Below, one piece after another: positions 1 to 10,773 of a stretch of DNA of 64,000 nt. The DNA is taken from positions 948,701 to 1,012,700 of the forward strand of contig JAVLUZ010000340.1 of the NCBI GenBank assembly GCA_036768485.1, read 5' to 3'. The translations under genes and the position numbers were made by a program. The stretch's first letter is position 1. Every line of letters begins with the position of its first letter. The notes under the pieces are model-generated. The model was given only the letters and a program-made list of their open reading frames with translations, was not told the origin of the DNA and did no database searches. Source of the DNA: Mermis nigrescens (Eukaryota; Nematoda; Enoplea; Mermithida; Mermithidae).

Positions 1-264
1 TTAGAAACCTAGAAACATATTGCTTCTAAAGTGCGACTGAATGACAATATAAATGTGATTTGATATAATCAACCATAAAATGTTAAATAAGCGAGTCTGT
101 TTATATTTCCTATTATCACAATATATTGCGGCTCTTTAGTTACATTATTTTATTTGTGCCAAATTCTTCTTATTCTTCATTGTAAATAAATTTAAGCAAG
201 AAATTATCTGTTAGCGACGCTTAGACCTGGTTCAAAGCCTATTGATGTTCCGAATGCAGTCAGC
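1..264. other. No recognisable feature
   Basis: AT-rich sequence with no coding potential I can support. Positions 257-264 (CAGTCAGC) are the left target duplication of the element that follows. Confidence 0.6.
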
Positions 265-1562
265 CATAGGCGTAGCCAGGGTGGGAGGCATTGGGGGTAC
301 CTGCCCCCCAAAATTTTTCAGAAATATTGTTGATTTTTTTGTTGCAATAATGTATGTCCAGAAAACTAAGTTCAAAAAGGCAAAAACTTCGAAATTTTCC
401 CCGCCAAGTCATTATTATTTATTGCTATATAGATCCAACAAATTTAAAAGCTTGAATCAGCTAAAATTATCGAGCACTCGACATCACTTTAGTAATTTAA
501 TGCACTATTTGTTCGTTGAATGAAACTGCGCATGCTTGTTGAGCATGATAGTAAAAGTGCGAAAATGATTGTGAACCAGTTTGTCTATTCTCTGCTTTGT
601 TTGTCTTTTGTGTACCAGTTTGTCTATTCTTTGTTTCATTTATCTTTCTTTACAAGGACACATAATCCTATTTTATTTGGAAGGAATGGCCAAATTTTCT
701 TATGTTTTTGCGCATTTCTTGTTCTATGAACTGCATTTTGCTAATTAGAAAGCCACAAATGGGCCTGAAAACGGTAAGAACAAAATTTTCACGGATACAT
801 CTTTCTATATCTTATTGGCAGCGACCCGTTGCTGCGCTATGTACCCAGCAGAGGTCGAAAAGCGCATTTCTGATCAGTTTGTGCAATGTAGTTCATCAAT
901 TCTAAGTGTTTTTGGGCTTGCTTCCGAACCGAGATTTGGCCGATTTTGCGAAAATTTTAACATTACTATCTAAAATTAAAATGTTTTTTATGAAATTTTC
1001 TCGGTACTCTGCTCCGGATCCCGCTCGCCACCTCAAACGTCCCGCAGCCATAAAATCTCGTTGTACATGTGCAATGAGATTTTAGGGAGAACAAGCCAGG
1101 TAAAAGGGTTAGGAATTTCTAAAAATTTCCGGCGTTTTGCGCCAGCATTAATTTGTCCGTTTTGTATGATTTAAGCGGTATAAATTGAGTTTAATGTGCA
1201 AAAACGTCAAAATTTTCCGGCGCATAGCGCCGCCACTTACTGTTCTTTCTTTTTGTAAAGCTCCAGCATTGCGTTTCAAAGCCTGAATCACTCAAAATAT
1301 CTTCAGTCAAAGTTAGTAATTTGCAGTTTTCTTGTTTGAAGCTTGAATTGTCAAAACTGTTTTGTACAAATTTGGTAATCTTCTGCTCTATCATATTATT
1401 AGTATTCACAGAGCTACAAACTGTTAAGGGTGGGAAAAATGACTAAATTTCTTGGCACTTTGTGCCAATTATGAATTCTGAACTGTTTGTCAATAGAAAG
1501 GCCGTAAATTCTACATGAAAACGTTTATGCCCCCCCCAACCAAAATTCTGACTACGTCTCTG
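265..1562. mobile_element. Non-autonomous hAT-type element, 1.3 kb
   Basis: The ends are inverted: CATAGGCGTAGCCAGGG at the left, and the right end reads CAGAGACGTAGTCAGAAT on the other strand. The 8-mer CAGTCAGC flanks it exactly at 257-264 and 1563-1570. An 8-bp duplication with CA-starting inverted ends is typical of hAT elements; P and Merlin elements can also give about 8 bp. Inside are several imperfect hairpins of the GGCGC-loop-GCGCC kind (about 1128, 1215 and 1455). The small ORFs inside match no transposase, so it must have been mobilised in trans. Confidence 0.8.
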
Positions 1563-1570
1563 CAGTCAGC

Positions 1571-1986
1571 TCCAGATAGACAGACTTGTTTGAATAAATT
1601 TTCATTTCCAGTTGATTTCAAAATTGCTTTTTGTCAATGTGTTTTCCTGCTTCAAATGTTTTAATGACGCTATGAAGATACAGAACCTGCTTCACAATTA
1701 TTTGCTTTGAATTATGAAAATGACTTAAATTTCATTAAATGCATACAAATTCTTCAGATTAAAGTCTTGATTCTATTTAATCTTGCATTAATTTTTCGAT
1801 AATTTTACTGCTTAAATATCACTTTGCCCTAGACCTCACTGTCAACCGTAAATAAACGATGTTCACTGCATTCTCTTTTATCTAAGGTCCTACCCAGGTA
1901 TATCCGGGTATACCCGGGTACTCCAAATTACCCGGGTAATGAAATAGCTGGGTACCCGGGTAGTAAAATTTGCAAAGTGTGCAGCT
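1571..1986. repeat. Unassigned spacer with TACCCGGGTA motifs
   Basis: No gene seen. Between about 1891 and 1963 the near-palindrome TACCCGGGTA and variants recur at least four times. This resembles the subterminal repeats of a DNA transposon end. I found no matching partner end, so this is probably a truncated element abutting the LINE. Confidence 0.35.
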
Positions 1987-2487
1987 CTAGCGCCATGTTG
2001 GGTCAAGTTTTGATGGGTGTTCAACAAATTGACGATTGAATGCTTTGGCACATTTCTTGGGGTCATTTATTTCAGTGCCAGCAAAATCAATTGCAATATT
2101 ATCATTGCATATGGTAGGATTAGATAATGCCTTGACGGTTTTCCAAAGTTTCTTGACACCATGACTCAGGTTGCAATTGTTCCGGTGTTCAGACCATTTT
2201 TTCCATCTGTGTTCATTGACCAATCTCCGTATTTCATTGTTTAGCTGCTGTATACTGGGGTCTGAAGGATCAGCTGATCTAACTGCATTACCTTCATTGG
2301 CGAGTAATGCAGCAGATGTGGAAAGTAAGGACGAATTTTAGGAATTCATCCAGTTGGTATGTTATGTGTTATTGATTTGCAAATAAATTTCCGGAACATG
2401 CGTTCACCATTGTAAATATTGGTGGGTGCATGTAGTGTGTAGAAATGTTTTTCAGTCTTGGTAGTAAATGATGCCCAGTCAGCTTTG
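1987..2487 (-). pseudogene. LINE linker between endonuclease and reverse transcriptase
   Basis: Two minus-strand frames (about 2534-2346 and 2223-1987) read as the usual LINE region between endonuclease and reverse transcriptase. A segment with NFNKADWASF is followed by one with WKKWSEHRNNC and LWKTVKALS. Stops and frame changes separate them. The sequence stops before any reverse transcriptase motif. Confidence 0.55.
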
Positions 2488-3198
2488 TTAAAATTGACAT
2501 GTGTGGCGTTCTGAGATTGCCAAGTCAACAGCACGTTTGATGGTGATTGTGATCGGTAGATGATCAGAACCGAGTGTAAGTGCTGTGGTCCAAGAGATGC
2601 TGGTCAAGAGGCTGGGACTGGCGAGACTGATGTCGGGTGAACTAGAGCAGTTTACAGAGATTTTGGTATGCCGTTTTTTGTTAAGAATGCTGAAGGTTGA
2701 GCCGTCAATTTGTCTGGCAAATTTGATACCACGTTGGTCGTTACCAAGTTTCGAGTACCAAGCATCATTATGAGCATTCAGATCACCCAGAATGAGTGCA
2801 TCATTGCTGGTATGAAGGTGTTCAATGGACGGAATGTATCCAGGTTCACAGCTGCTTGCTGGTGGCACATAAACATCATAAAGAATGATATCAGTTTTGC
2901 CAGATGTAAAAATAGCTTGTTGTTCGAGGAACTGATCATGTCTGTTCGGTGCAGGCGTGTTGATTAAACGGTATTTGACGGTTTTATGTATCATGAAAGC
3001 GAGGCCACCGCCAGCATTTGTTCTGTCTTGTCGAGCGACTGTATAGTTGCCAAATGATTTCAGTGTTGACTGAGCAGTCAATTTGGTTTCTTGAAGAACA
3101 CCAAGCAGGATATCGTTGCATTCAAAATAGTTGGTGATTTCTGCAATTTTATTGGATAGACCATTGCAGTTAAGTTGCAGGACACGAAAGGCTGCAGG
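2488..3198 (-). pseudogene. LINE endonuclease domain (EEP/APE type)
   Basis: The predicted protein shows the ordered EEP motifs: LQLNCNGL near the N-terminus, QETK, GDLNAHND, and GSDHLP near the C-terminus. This is the target-nicking endonuclease of APE-type LINEs. The longer ORF reported up to 3363 includes about 55 residues encoded by the end of the inserted DNA element (3199 onward), which are not part of the LINE. The domain looks full length. The frame shifts at about 2500, and the next segment, containing NFNKADW, continues in another frame. Confidence 0.8.
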
Positions 3199-3889
3199 CA
3201 GTGATCGGACCGAGGGTACTTTTTGGACCCTCGGCCTCGGCCGAGGCCGAGGCGACTTAAAATCCTTGCCGAGGCCGAGGCCGAGGCCGAGGGTAATGCC
3301 GAGGGTCAAGCTTGTATACCTATACCCATACATAGTAGTACTCTTAGAATATTTTGTATGCACATGAGCTAGAGAATAATCGTAGTATTAAGCACTTTAT
3401 CGAATGTCAAACAATTCATCCTTATTTTCAATAGTGGTAGATTAAGAATTTTATGATGGATTTATTGAATAAAGTCAGCAGCATGAAAGCATACTCAATT
3501 TAACAAGTTGCCGTTGAAGACTTGGAAAAGTTAATAAAAAATATGGATGAACAAGCACTTAAAAACTTTTATCACTATAAATAAGAAAACAGTGTCGAAG
3601 AAATAAACGAACAAACAAAATAAGCTAAGTAAAGACAGAACTGTAGCCATTGTTGTGCTCGCTTTTGCAGTAATGCATGTTTAAACACGCTTTTTCAGTC
3701 ATCCAATTCTGGTGTGGTAGGTAATATGATGGAAAATGCACTGTACTTTCCGATCATAGTTTCCCAAGGTCCAGAGTTGAGGGAAAGGTGAAATCCCAAC
3801 GTGGGGGAGCAGTAAATTAAGTAATGTCTTTGTACACACTGCCAGTGTGTGACCTGCAACCCGCACGCAGTATTAAACAGTTTTTTTTG

Positions 3890-4265
3890 CAAGATACCTT
3901 TTTACATGTACAAAGATGGTATCCAAAAGTCTTTGAACATTTTGTACATGCAAATTTTTGTGTACTATTATAGTATGGTACAGTAGCGATTTAGTGTGGT
4001 AAAACAGTGTTTTTCGACCTTTGGTAGTGTATCTCAGCTAATTCCCGGGTTTCTGAATATTTGACATTTTTCCTTTCCATTCTAAATGCAAATTCTACTA
4101 TTTTAAAGATATGTAGGACAGACAATTACTGATGCGCCGAAAATTTTCGGGAATTTTACACCTTTTTACAGTTTTTGTCTCTCCAAAAATCTTTGTGCAT
4201 GTACAAAGACGGTCCTGAAAAGTCTCTGTACATTATGAAAAATCTTTGCCGAATACAAAAATCGT
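3890..4265 (+). repeat. Repeat family B (ACATGTACAAAGATGG type)
   Basis: It shares long near-identical stretches with about 22605-23290 (same orientation) and with 28811-29222 (opposite orientation). Shared signatures are the palindromic ACATGTACAAAGATGG near the start and AATCTTTGCCGAATACAAAA at the end. Here it lies within the 2.5-kb element. Confidence 0.6.
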
Positions 4266-4799
4266 GGCCCTAAATGTGATAATTCGGCCTGAATTTAGTT
4301 GATAATATTAGTTCATGAGCTTTTGATGAAATTTACACATAAAACTCGACTGAGAAAGCTAAAGCAACTTGTAATGCAAAATCAGAAATATCACAGATAT
4401 TGTAATATGCCAATTAGATCTTGTAATAAGCACCACTGTGCTTAGAAATTCAATGCAACCTCGGGATAAATTAGTCAATTTTATCTTTGAATGGCAAAAA
4501 CGTGCAAAGTTATTAAATAGTACTTATTTTGCATAAAATTTTTAAAAACAGTATGAATAGATACAAAAGATATTTAAATCTGCATAAAGTTGCCTAGATT
4601 ATACAAAAATTGATTTTTGAGTGTTTAATGCCCCTGCTTCAATCTAAATACATCATATTAGCGATATTTTGCGCGAAGCGCCGGAAATTTTTTGAAATTT
4701 TTCTAAAAAATACTGAGAAACGATATAATTAATATCACTTTGTCCAAGAAAGTGTTTTAACATTGTATAAAATGGCTCCAAAAAAATGCACGAGCCGAA

Positions 4800-5215
4800 A
4801 TTGATTTTTGCCAAAACCTGCATTTATTGGCCATTTTTAGGTGCGTTTTTGCGATTTTCGGCCGAAAATTCATGATCATTTACTCCCTCTCCCATAAAAA
4901 TGGCCGAAAACCATACGTGTAACAGAGGGGCTCTGGGGAATTCCCCACCTACCCAGGGTTGGACGTCCTCCCAAACACCCTTCCATCCAACATCAGAAAA
5001 TTTTGACCCACCCTCCCCATTTTTGGCGAAAATTTGCGTTTTGTTGGCTATTTTCACGTGCTTTTGCCATTTTTGACATAACAATTAGAGTCGCTGATCC
5101 CCCCTCCTTCTAAAAATGGTCAGGGACCCCTACCCGAAATTTCTAGCCTTTACATGTATGCCGAGGAGCCCCTCCCGAAAATTTTGAGCTGTTACATGCA
5201 TGTTTCATAGTGATA
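4800..5215. repeat. Repeat family C (GGCGAAAATTTGCG type)
   Basis: The same degenerate pattern, a C-rich strand with CCCTCC blocks alternating with TTTTGGCxAAAA and TTTTTAGGTGC, recurs at about 7260-7640, 11090-11320, 12095-12300, 29640-29990 (reverse) and 57440-57560. It produces the 86-aa minus-strand ORF here, which I do not regard as a gene. Confidence 0.5.
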
Positions 5216-5737
5216 GTTTGTGTATCTACTCTTGCTTACATTCAAAAATACCGTATCACTTCGTGAAATTCTAATACTTAGCTGCACTTTTGCCATAGTA
5301 AAAATTAAGTTCAAAAATATTCAAAAGGTTTTCACCAAAAATCGTCTGACAGTGACATGAGTCTTGTACCCTGAGAGGGGGTAATAACCCTAGCGAGCAT
5401 GAGAATTAAAACTTAGTCATCACATGAATAATACATTGGCACTTCGCTGTATGTAACTTGGTGTAACTGGGTACGTGACTAAAACCATAAGAAAAGTCTA
5501 TAGATAAAAAATAGCCTGTGTACTGCAGATGCATTCTAAATAGTTAATATTCAACGGATATATTAAACTTATTCAAATTTGATTTTAACCCTCGGCGCCT
5601 CGGCACTTTTCAGCTTCGCCCTCGGCGCCGAGGCCGAGGCTCCAAAAAACGCCGAGGCTTGCCGAGGCCGCCGAGGCCTCGGTCCGATCACTGGCTGCAG
5701 GTTGGTGTTTTATCAGGGATGGTCGATCACTGGAAGG

Positions 5738-5971
5738 CTAGAGGCAACATCGAGCAATGAAGTTGTTGCTCCAATCAACAGTGTTAGTTAGGCCCGAGCA
5801 TTTGCGACAATGGCACCATTTTTGGCATTTGTTACATTTTACTGATGTGCAGTTACGATTTATGACAAGTTGGCAGATGCAGCAGAACCAAACTGGTGGA
5901 CCCGGGTCGGGTTCAATACCGGCCATTAGTAGAAGCAGTTGGAGCAATCCAACCGGTGTAGAAAGCTCCAC
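5738..5971 (-). pseudogene. LINE N-terminal segment: 2A-like motif and PHD-like zinc finger
   Basis: The reading frame has a leucine-rich run followed by GIEPDPGP (5920-5897), close to the 2A ribosome-skipping consensus D-x-E-x-N-P-G-P but with G for the first D and D for the N. Cysteine and histidine residues then follow in a PHD-like spacing (CCxC, CxxxxCxxC, WCHC, C) over about 30 residues. The track start is a GTG. No ATG lies between it and an upstream in-frame stop, so the true start is lost or differs. The frame ends in TAG (5738-5740) and continues open towards the endonuclease beyond it. Confidence 0.65.
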
Positions 5972-6117
5972 AGGCCAAAAAACGAACGATACAAATGATT
6001 GATGCTGGGGTGACGATCCTTGGTCGAAGATGTTGAGATGTCTTCGAGTGGCTCTGGTACATAGACCCGATTGTCATGAGAGCCAGCTGCTTAGGTCGAG
6101 GTCGCTCCTGCTCAGGT

Positions 6118-6345
6118 TGATGTATAGATGCTTAGGTCGATGTATAGATTCTCAGATCGATGTATAGATGCTTAGGTCGATGTATAGATGCTTAGGTCGA
6201 TGTATAGATGCTTAGGTCGATGTATAGATGCTTAGGTCGATGTATAGATGCTTAGGTCGATGTATAGATGCTTAGGTCGATGTATAGATGCTTAGGTCGA
6301 TGTATAGATGCTTAGGTCGATGTATAGATGCTTAGGTCAACGTAA
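6118..6345. repeat. 20-bp tandem repeat, about 11 copies
   Basis: The unit CTTAGGTCGATGTATAGATG repeats with a 20-bp period, nearly perfect in the middle and degenerate at the edges. It sits just upstream of the LINE's N-terminal segment in LINE orientation, so it could be part of that element's 5' region. I see no direct proof of this. Confidence 0.9.
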
Positions 6346-6939
6346 ATTAGGTATCTACATGTGATTCTGCATTCAGCTGTTTGGATCTTCAAATACTTAG
6401 GTCTAGAAGATGCTTGCTTAGGTCGAGAAGAGGCTAATTAAAGAAACCCATAGCTTTTGTAATATTGATCATAGAAGGTTGAAATTCTTCTCCGCGCTTT
6501 CTTTCAACATGTTCTAAATACTGAGCGAAAAAATCCGCTCTTCTGAAGTTTATTTCTTAGTATTCTGAAAGTACCAGATTCTTAAGTTACTCCTTTTCAG
6601 TTTTCAGTTTGTGGCGACAGCAATTGTTTGTGGATTCAGATTGGTGCCAGACATGGGCTAACCCTAAGGCATAAATGGAGCCAAAATTGCTCCGATCGCT
6701 TCACAATTTTCGCTCCATTTATCTCAGGAGGCTCCCCATGCGCTGGCATCAATGTGAATGCACCTAACTAAGCTTAGCCTAAGACATTGGTAACCCCGCT
6801 CAGTCACAGTTCCCTGACGCTTTGGAGACACAAAATTCTTTATTCAATGATGAATTCATAATTCTTGATTGTGTCGATTTAATTGAATAGCTTTTTTGTT
6901 TTAAAATTTTTAGTTTAGCTATTAATCTGATCTTGTATT
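6346..6939. other. Upstream region of the ARL14EP-domain gene
   Basis: No ORF or repeat family recognised. If the ATG at 6940 is the true start, this stretch holds the promoter and 5' UTR. I cannot identify a TATA box or transcription start with confidence. Confidence 0.4.
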
Positions 6940-9900
6940 ATGACTGAAGGAAACGGGAACGTGAAAGATTTGTCAGAAAATAATGGATCTAAGAAGCACC
7001 CGGAGAAATCGGAACCCAGGTGCTTTCTCATTCTTCTAAATTGAATTCGAAAATATTGATTTAGAAAGTTGATAGCTGTGTAAAGCGTAACATTAACTGA
7101 ATTGATTTCTATCTATTTAATAATCAAAAATGAAATAATGCATGCACAATGGGGTACAAATGTTTAAAAAAGCGGTTATACGATATTAGAACGTTTTATT
7201 GCATCATTTTACTATCAAAGAGGACGTGAACACAAAATTACGTGGCTCAATTTCTCGGATTTTATCCCTCCCCTGACCTTGTGCATTTATAAGTCGCTAG
7301 ATTGGCTTTTAAGCTGTTTATCGAATCATATATCTCGCCAGAACTAGCAAAATCGGGTCCAAAAACAAATGGCCGAATTACGCACCACCTACTTTGTTTG
7401 TAAAGGGATGTTTTACACAAAGCATACACTTCAAAATCAATGGTGTTCTGTTGTAGACCAAATAGAAAGTACACATACATGTAACAAAGAGATGGGGGAA
7501 CTCCTTCCCCCTACCCAAAGTCGGTCGTCCGCCATCTCCCCAAAGCCAGAAAATGTTTGACCCCTCCCGATTTTTGGAAAAAAGAAGAGAATTTTTTGGC
7601 TTAGAAGCTAGAAAATTTAAAAAAATCGGTAAAAAGTATAAAGAGATAAAATTAGCTTTTTAAAATAAAAATATCCCTAGTAAATGAAATTTTATGTTTA
7701 GCCAGGAGAAAGGCACGGAAGTTTGCTACAATGAAGAAGAGGTAGGAGAGTGTACAGACAGAATCCTGAGACGAAGTCAGCGGAAACGAGTGGCCATTGT
7801 TGAGACTAGCGTTCATGATAAGGATGGTCTTGTGATGGGTAAGGAAAAAATTAGGAGATTGGGATCCGCTCATACGTGATCGTGGGAGTTCAGAATTTTC
7901 ACTCCCCCTGATTCGATTACTTACCAGAATTTGTGATTTCCGAAAAATTAATAGAGATGGTGCTAAGCGTTTTTAGCTCTCTGTTTGCTCAACAAAAGTG
8001 TCATATTTTTCTATACTCATTTTTTCGCTATTATTTATATTTCAAGCTTCTAGATGGATATAGTATCGTCAGAAACATAAAAATTGACTTTCGGTTGATT
8101 GAGGGGGATAACCAACTTTGGACTGGAGGATCCCTTCACCTTCTTCTGTTACATGTATGTTTAAAAACCATACATGCCCCCGCAGAAAAGTTTTCACCCT
8201 GTCAGTGGCGGATCCAGGATTTTTCTAACGGAGGGGTTGCGGTACCCCTAGAGGGGGAGCGGAACCCTGACTTGGGCGGAAAAATTAGCTGTTTTAACCC
8301 AAAATCGCTAAAAATCGCTCAAAAATCCCTAATTTTGCGCATTATTTTGGGCCAATGGGGAGGCGGCCGCCCCCCCTCGAAATCTGCCCCTGCACCTTGT
8401 TGAATTTGTATATTTTCGAAAAAAATCGTAGAAGTCGTGAGTTTTTTTTAGCTTTTTTGGCTATCTGCTCAGAAGTGTCAAGTTTTCGGTGCTTTGCGTC
8501 ATATACTCATTTTTTGACTATATTTTGTTCAATTTATTCGTATTTTTTAACCTTTCTCGAAATTTATCTGTTTTTATGCTTTAGCAAGATAGAACTTCGA
8601 GTCAAAAAAGGCATTTTGAAATTTTACTCCTCCTACAATTCCCAGGCTGCGCATGTCTGGTAGCAACAGCTCAAAATTTTGGGAGGGGATAGTGCCATTG
8701 CCCGTTTTTACGGTGTTGGGTAAATGACCTTCATTTTTGGGCCAAGAAGATCAAAATGCATCTAGAAATGGCAAAAAACGCGTGTATTTGCTACAGGATC
8801 GAGTAAAAAAATGTCTGAGTTTGGGCGGATGGAAGGGCGTCCGAAGATCAAGTAAGGTTCCCCATCCCGTGACATATTTATGCTGGTTCCAAAGATAAAA
8901 TCAAGTTTAGTCCAGGTATCTAAACGCCCGTCACCAGTATTTTCCTGGAGGGGCCAAAATTTCTGAGGCCAGCTCGTATGTCGAGAACCATTAGGAGATA
9001 GGCGAAAACAAAGGAGGTTTTGAGCGTATCTCGGCGAGCTCTATACGATGGTGAAATATCAAAGAAGTTTTGGAAATTTTTCAGTTTATTTCATATTGAT
9101 ATATAGCAAATTTATCATTTAAGCTGATTTTTCATCTCTCAGTCGACGAATTATTTCTTATCTCTTGCCTTTGCACTTAATCATTGTGCCTTACAGAGGA
9201 AAACAAGACAGATGAATAATTCGGCGTCAAGCGCAAAAAAATCGACACTCTGCAAGTCAAGTTCAAATTTGAGCTGTTTTTTATAGACGATAGAAAGAAT
9301 CATGAAAAAATTCTACAGAAAAATTCGATAAAATATATATAAAATTGACTGCTTGGCGCGAAACGCCGAAAAATTGTTAGTTTTGAATAGAAGGATGTTT
9401 AAAAAATTTTGTAAAAGGACGTTTTATTCGATTCATTCAAAAGTCAAAAACTTTGAATTATATGTTTTTCATGCGAGGTATGAAAACTTGTTTGTGTTTG
9501 GGAGCAGTTGTGGATAGCACCAAAATTTTGAGTAGGGGGGGCGAAATTTGTTAAAGGTCAAAAAATCGTCATAAAAATGGTTGTATGGCGAAAAAAACTA
9601 TTTTTCAACGTTCACCATCGAGCACTATCCATTAACATCAATAGATCGCGAAAAAAGAAAAAAAAATTTTAAATTGTAATCATGAGGGGCACAAGATTTT
9701 TTAACGTCGAAAAAATGGTCTCAAAAATGGTCGTATGGCGAAAAAACACCATTTTTCAACGTTTCTCAGCGAGCACTAAGCATTGGAATCAAAAAATCGC
9801 AAAAAAATAAAAACATTCTAAAAGTGAATTCTGGGGAGGGTATTTTGGTTTGGGGTGTATTTGGTCATTGGGGGGTCGCACATTCCCATTCACTCTCCCC

Positions 9901-10714
9901 ACGCCCACTTTTGCTGGGAGCCTATCCCAAGACCTTGTATGATTTATAGTCCTCCTTCTCTCATTTTTTAACCTGAGGAATTTTTGGCAGTGGATCGTTA
10001 CCATGAGTTGCGTTTATTATTTTACCCAGTCCCTACTTCTAAACTGCCTCGATCATACGCGGGCAGCGACCATACCTGGGCGTGGGAGGGTTGGAAGGGT
10101 ATGCACCCCAGGAACCAAATTACCCCAACCCTCAGAATTCAATTTTTGGAAATTTTTGATGCCAATGGATAGTGCTCGATGAGAAACGTTCAAAAATGGT
10201 GTTTTTTCGCCATACCACCATTTTTATGGCCATTTTTTGACCTTTGAAAAAATCATGCACACCCCTCCTTAAGAACTTTGGTGCCGCCCACCTATGGCAG
10301 CGACTTAATTCTGGAGGCGTGGTCTGATGTTGTGAAACGGAGTAAGACACCAAAAATTGTACCTACCTATTCTGGAGGTCAGCCGAATTTGGCGGAGTGG
10401 GATTTTAGGATGCTAGGGTTACTTACATCAGGCTCAAATTAAAGTCTTAAAATGTAAATTTCGAGACGAAATTTTTCGAAACGTGTAATTTCAAACATTT
10501 GAATCAAAATTTATCATTTCCTTGATTTAAAAATCGTTCAGGCATTGATCTTTGTGACTGCTTACACTTGGAGTGTCCGGGTTGCCACGTCGAGTGTGCC
10601 AAATGCGGTTCGACCAAATGTTCGATCGAATGTCGCGTTGGCCGAAAATGGGCCCCCGTTTCGTACACTGCTGACGTCACGGGGTCCGTGACCCGAAATC
10701 CGATCATTAAATGA
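6940..10714 (+). CDS. ARL14EP-domain protein gene, four exons, MITE in exon 3
   Basis: Proposed exons are 6940-7019, 7702-7838, 9991-10377 (split by a MITE at 10071-10296 plus an 8-bp duplication) and 10542-10714. All are open, and the phases match at every junction (2, 1, 1). Without the MITE the CDS is 543 nt, 180 residues. Exon 1 encodes a hydrophilic N-terminus and exon 2 a basic RRSQRKR stretch. Exon 4 encodes a cysteine-rich domain with [11 protein letters not shown], then C-x2-C, C-x3-C and R-K-W, matching the C-terminal domain of ARL14 effector protein (ARF7EP_C). In mammals ARL14EP links the GTPase ARL14 to myosin 1E in vesicle transport. The invertebrate role is not known to me. The exon 3 donor (GTCAGC at 10378) is weak and chosen by phase. 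The MITE puts a stop at about 10170, so this allele should be truncated. Confidence 0.7.
7260..7640. repeat. Family C-like repeat in intron 1
   Basis: C-rich blocks around ACATGTAACAAAGAGATGG and CCCGATTTTTGGAAAAAAG match the family C pattern. The two small overlapping ORFs here are repeat-derived. Confidence 0.4.
8203..8392 (+). mobile_element. MITE family D, copy 1
   Basis: The ends read CAGTGGCGGATCCAGG and, on the opposite strand, CAGGGGCAGATTTCGAGG. Flanking 8-mers are CACCCTGT (8195-8202) and CACCTTGT (8393-8400), one mismatch. The core contains AAAATCGCTAAAAATCGCTC. It lies in intron 2 of the ARL14EP-domain gene. Copies 2-4 are at 16745, 21630 and 22173. Confidence 0.85.
8640..9960. 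repeat. Degenerate A/C-family repeats in intron 2
   Basis: At least two decayed family A copies lie here (about 9510-9650 and 9680-9935), recognised by ATGGTCGTATGGCGAAAA and GAGCACTA motifs. Family C-like C-rich blocks precede them. An imperfect hairpin GGCGCGAAACGCC sits at about 9356. No exon is seen. Confidence 0.5.
10071..10296 (-). mobile_element. MITE family A inserted in exon 3
   Basis: A 226-bp element with ends CATACCTGGGCG and, on the other strand, CATAGGTGGGCG. Exact flanking 8-bp duplications GCAGCGAC lie at 10063-10070 and 10297-10304. It interrupts an otherwise open exon. Element plus duplication is 234 bp, a multiple of three, but in-frame stops occur inside it. Family A is the commonest repeat in this window. 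Confidence 0.9.
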
Positions 10715-10773
10715 TATTATTACGATTATCTATTGATACGTTTTTGTTACTGGGCCATCGTTCCAGTCCTGTG

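Larger units (their letters stand above)
3199..5693. mobile_element. hAT-type non-autonomous element (2.5 kb) inside the LINE
   Basis: Perfect 17-bp terminal inverted repeats (CAGTGATCGGACCGAGG at the left, its complement at the right) are flanked by the exact 8-bp duplication GCTGCAGG (3191-3198 and 5694-5701). Both ends carry GC-rich subterminal palindromes made of GAGGCC/GGCCTC, unlike the AT-rich interior. The interior has other repeats (a TTTGTACATG family at about 3890-4265 and a TTTGGCGAAAA family at about 4800-5210). No transposase ORF is recognisable. The 65-aa and 86-aa minus-strand ORFs inside match nothing I know and the second is repeat-derived. Confidence 0.85.
1987..6002 (-). 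mobile_element. Degraded LINE (2A-like, PHD-like finger, EEP endonuclease)
   Basis: A minus-strand non-LTR retrotransposon fragment. In order it has a hydrophobic stretch ending in a 2A-like motif and a cysteine-rich finger (5971-5738), an AP-type endonuclease (3198 down to about 2490), and the linker before the reverse transcriptase (about 2534-1987). A 2.5-kb DNA element (3199-5693) splits it. If that element and one 8-bp duplication are removed, the reading frame runs through in phase. One TAG stop follows the finger, and a frameshift lies near 2500. The reverse transcriptase and 3' end are absent, cut off near 1987. The plan fits CR1/L2-like LINEs, in which N-terminal 2A-like and PHD-like segments are known. 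Confidence 0.75.

Noticed and set aside
1191..1409. 72-codon minus ORF
   Set aside because: It lies wholly inside the non-autonomous 1.3-kb element and is read through its hairpins.
2585..3367. Plus-strand ORFs overlapping the LINE endonuclease
   Set aside because: They are antisense shadows of the conserved endonuclease frame.
10504..10707. 67-codon minus-strand ORF
   Set aside because: The opposite strand encodes the ARL14EP cysteine-rich domain with a good acceptor; this frame is its shadow.
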